Below, in pieces: positions 3,921 through 5,492 of a stretch of DNA of 5,492 bases; position 1 is the first letter of the stretch; each line of letters begins with the position of its first letter. The position numbers and the translations under genes were made by a program. The notes below the pieces were generated by a model. That model saw only the letters and a program-made list of their open reading frames with translations, was not told the DNA's origin and ran no database searches. The DNA comes from an uncultured Elusimicrobia bacterium (GTDB taxonomy: Bacteria; Elusimicrobiota; Elusimicrobia; UBA1565; UBA9628): positions 1 to 5,492 of the forward strand of contig CAIQSZ010000290.1 in NCBI GenBank assembly GCA_903874575.1, in the 5' to 3' direction.

Positions 3921-5492
3921 CCAGACCCGGCAGGCCCGCGCGCCGCGCGCCATCGCGTCGTCGGGCTTGCACGAGAACGCCTTGGCGAACTCGGGCGTGT
4001 TGGACAGCGCGCCGATGACGCGCAAGCGCTCCGCCGAGTGCGGGTCGATGTTGGCGAGCAGGCGCAGGCTCTCCTCGGTGGAGTTCTGGCACCAGACCTG
4101 GGCGAATCCGAGATACAGGCGCTGCTCGGGCGTGAAGCCGTTGACGTCGGCGGGCACCGAGCCCCCCTTCTTGAGCTCGTCGAGCGCCATCGTCGCCAAG
4201 CGCACGCCGCCGTTGTCGGCGGTGTTCTCGCCCAAAGTCAGCCGGCCGTTGAGACGCACGCCGGCGAGCGGCTCATAGGCGCCGTACTGGTCGACGAAAC
4301 AGGCGGTCTTCTCCTCGAACTTCTTCGCGTCCGCGGGCGTCCACCAATCGGCCAGGTCGCCCTTCGCGTCGAACTTGCGGCCCTCGTCGTCGAAGCCGTG
4401 GGTCAACTCGTGGCCGATGACGACGCCGATCGCGCCCAAGTTGATCGCCTGGTCGCCGGCTCGATCGAAAAACGGCGGCTGGAGAATGCCGGCCGGGAAA
4501 ACGATCTCGTTCAGCTGAAGATCGTAGTAGGCGTTGACCGTGGGCGGGGTCATCTTCCACTCCAGGCGGTCGACGGGCCGGCCGATCTTGTCGAGGCGGC
4601 GGCGCACCTCGTAGGCGCGCGCGCTGCGGATGGACGCCAGAAGGTCGGAGGGATCGATCCTTACCCCGGCGTAGTCGCGCCACTTCGCCGGTCCTCCGAT
4701 CTTGTCCACGACGGAATTGAACTTCCCGAGCGCGCGCTCGCGCGTCTTTGCCGTCATCCAGTCCAGGCTCCCGAGATCCTTCTTGAGCGCCTCCTTGATC
4801 GCGGCGACGAGTTCATCGGCGCGCCTCTTGCCGTCGGCTCCGAAGGTCGACTCGACGTAACGGCGTCCCAGGTCATGGCCCAGCAGGTCGTCGGACAGCT
4901 CCACGCAACGCTTCCAACGCGGCTTGAGCTCCTTGGCGCCGGTCACCTTGCGGCCGTCGAAGTCGAAGCTCTCGCCGACGAACTCCTTCGACAGCCAGGG
5001 CGCGGCGGAGCGGGCGACGTGCCAGCGCAGGTAGACCTTCCAGTCCGCGAGCGGCCGGGCAGCGAGCTGGGCCGAGAAGCCGGCCGCGAATCCGGTCGAG
5101 ACCACGTTGAGCCAGGCCGACGCGGGCGCTCCGGTCGCGGCCAGGTAGCGGCCCCAGTCGAACCCGGGCGCCAGCTCGGCCAGTTGGGCGGCGGTGGTCT
5201 TGTGATAGGTGTTGTCCGGGTCGCGGCGGGAGACGAGGTCCATGGAGACCTTCGCCAGGTCCGTCTCGAGACGGAGCACCGTCTCGGACTCCGCGGCGGC
5301 GGTCCTCGGGTCGTCGCCGAGCAGGCCGAACATCTTGGCCACGTGCCACGCGTACTGCGCGCGCAGGCGCTCGGACTTCGCGTCGGTCTTGAGGTAATAG
5401 TCGCGGTCGGGCAGGCCCAGGCCGCCTTGATCGAACTCCGCGATGACCTTCGTCGCGTCCTTATAATCCTGGGCGGAGTCGAAGGAGAAGCC
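3918..5492 (-). CDS. M13 (neprilysin/PepO-like) zinc metallopeptidase, N-terminus missing
   Basis: The frame is open to the window edge at 5492, giving 524 visible residues. Bacterial M13 proteins usually have about 670-700, so roughly 150 N-terminal residues, including any signal peptide, are outside. Numbering from the first visible residue: the M13_N segment has QGGLGLPDRDYY (22-33) and LDWMTAKTRERAL. The substrate-binding N320-A321 in NAYY is followed by NEIVFPAGILQPPFFD. The zinc motif HELTH is H361, E362, H365. The third ligand is E422 with D426 in ENTAD. The late catalytic pair is H485 and R491 in DPHSAERLRV, and the end is CRVW. Spacing from N320 to H361 equals that in neprilysin, so the enzyme looks active. 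Family members cleave oligopeptides, usually in the periplasm or as exported lipoproteins; location is unprovable here. The internal ATG at 5342 is not the start, because conserved sequence continues upstream. It converges on the symporter gene. Confidence 0.95.
   Translation of the reverse strand, partial: GFSFDSAQDYKDATKVIAEFDQGGLGLPDRDYYLKTDAKSERLRAQYAWHVAKMFGLLGDDPRTAAAESETVLRLETDLAKVSMDLVSRRDPDNTYHKTTAAQLAELAPGFDWGRYLAATGAPASAWLNVVSTGFAAGFSAQLAARPLADWKVYLRWHVARSAAPWLSKEFVGESFDFDGRKVTGAKELKPRWKRCVELSDDLLGHDLGRRYVESTFGADGKRRADELVAAIKEALKKDLGSLDWMTAKTRERALGKFNSVVDKIGGPAKWRDYAGVRIDPSDLLASIRSARAYEVRRRLDKIGRPVDRLEWKMTPPTVNAYYDLQLNEIVFPAGILQPPFFDRAGDQAINLGAIGVVIGHELTHGFDDEGRKFDAKGDLADWWTPADAKKFEEKTACFVDQYGAYEPLAGVRLNGRLTLGENTADNGGVRLATMALDELKKGGSVPADVNGFTPEQRLYLGFAQVWCQNSTEESLRLLANIDPHSAERLRVIGALSNTPEFAKAFSCKPDDAMARGARACRVW

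Noticed and set aside
2456..4018. 520-aa open frame on the + strand
   Set aside because: It is out of frame with the symporter and runs into the antisense of the M13 gene. The Arg/Pro/Gly-rich translation lacks membrane segments; it is a codon-bias shadow.
5340..5342. ATG at 5342 (- strand) as start of the M13 peptidase
   Set aside because: Conserved M13 sequence, including QGGLGLPDRDYY, continues upstream to the window edge without a stop, so this is an internal methionine (HVAKMF).
1..5492. A novel defence, mobile or biosynthetic system
   Set aside because: All six coding regions fall into known families, with intact motifs where visible. No repeats, att sites, transposase or unusual gene cluster were found.

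Overview
The window is dense, strongly GC-rich bacterial chromosome (roughly two-thirds G+C by eye), with short intergenic gaps and heavy use of GC-ending codons. Housekeeping genes (Sua5/TsaC-like, rsgA) sit beside a Na+/solute symporter, an M13 metallopeptidase and a redox regulator/enzyme pair. I cannot place the organism firmly. A high-GC Gram-negative lineage (Proteobacteria/Myxococcota-like, Acidobacteriota or Elusimicrobiota) fits, but this is a guess from gene content and style. No rRNA, tRNA, CRISPR array, insertion sequence or phage gene was seen.

Layout on the + strand: (1) bases 1-137 are the last 44 codons of a gene whose end looks like the C-terminal domain of Sua5-type threonylcarbamoyl-AMP synthase. 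(2) A 52-base gap holds a near-consensus sigma70-type promoter overlapped by a 19-bp inverted repeat. (3) 190-609 encodes an Rrf2-family repressor. (4) A 35-base AT-rich gap holds a second, degenerate copy of the same 19-bp element and a strong Shine-Dalgarno. (5) 645-1313 encodes an NfsB-like FMN nitroreductase. (6) A 43-base gap holds an extended -10 promoter directly abutting the next start. (7) 1357-2385 is rsgA, the circularly permuted 30S-assembly GTPase. (8) 2382-3896 encodes a sodium:solute symporter whose GTG start overlaps the rsgA stop. On the - strand, 3918-5492 is the C-terminal part (524 codons) of a neprilysin-like M13 peptidase; its N-terminus lies beyond the window. The symporter and peptidase converge across a 21-base gap that forms a GC-rich hairpin.

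Functionally, the Rrf2 gene and the nitroreductase look like a small autoregulated, probably redox/electrophile-responsive unit. The same operator-like element, TGWAACT-N5-RGTTWCA, lies 1-2 bases before each start codon. rsgA and the symporter look co-transcribed and translationally coupled, without an obvious functional link. Two of the four complete genes (rrf2-like and rsgA) appear to be read from leaderless or nearly leaderless mRNAs. No radically new system is visible; the operator pair is the most informative non-coding signal.
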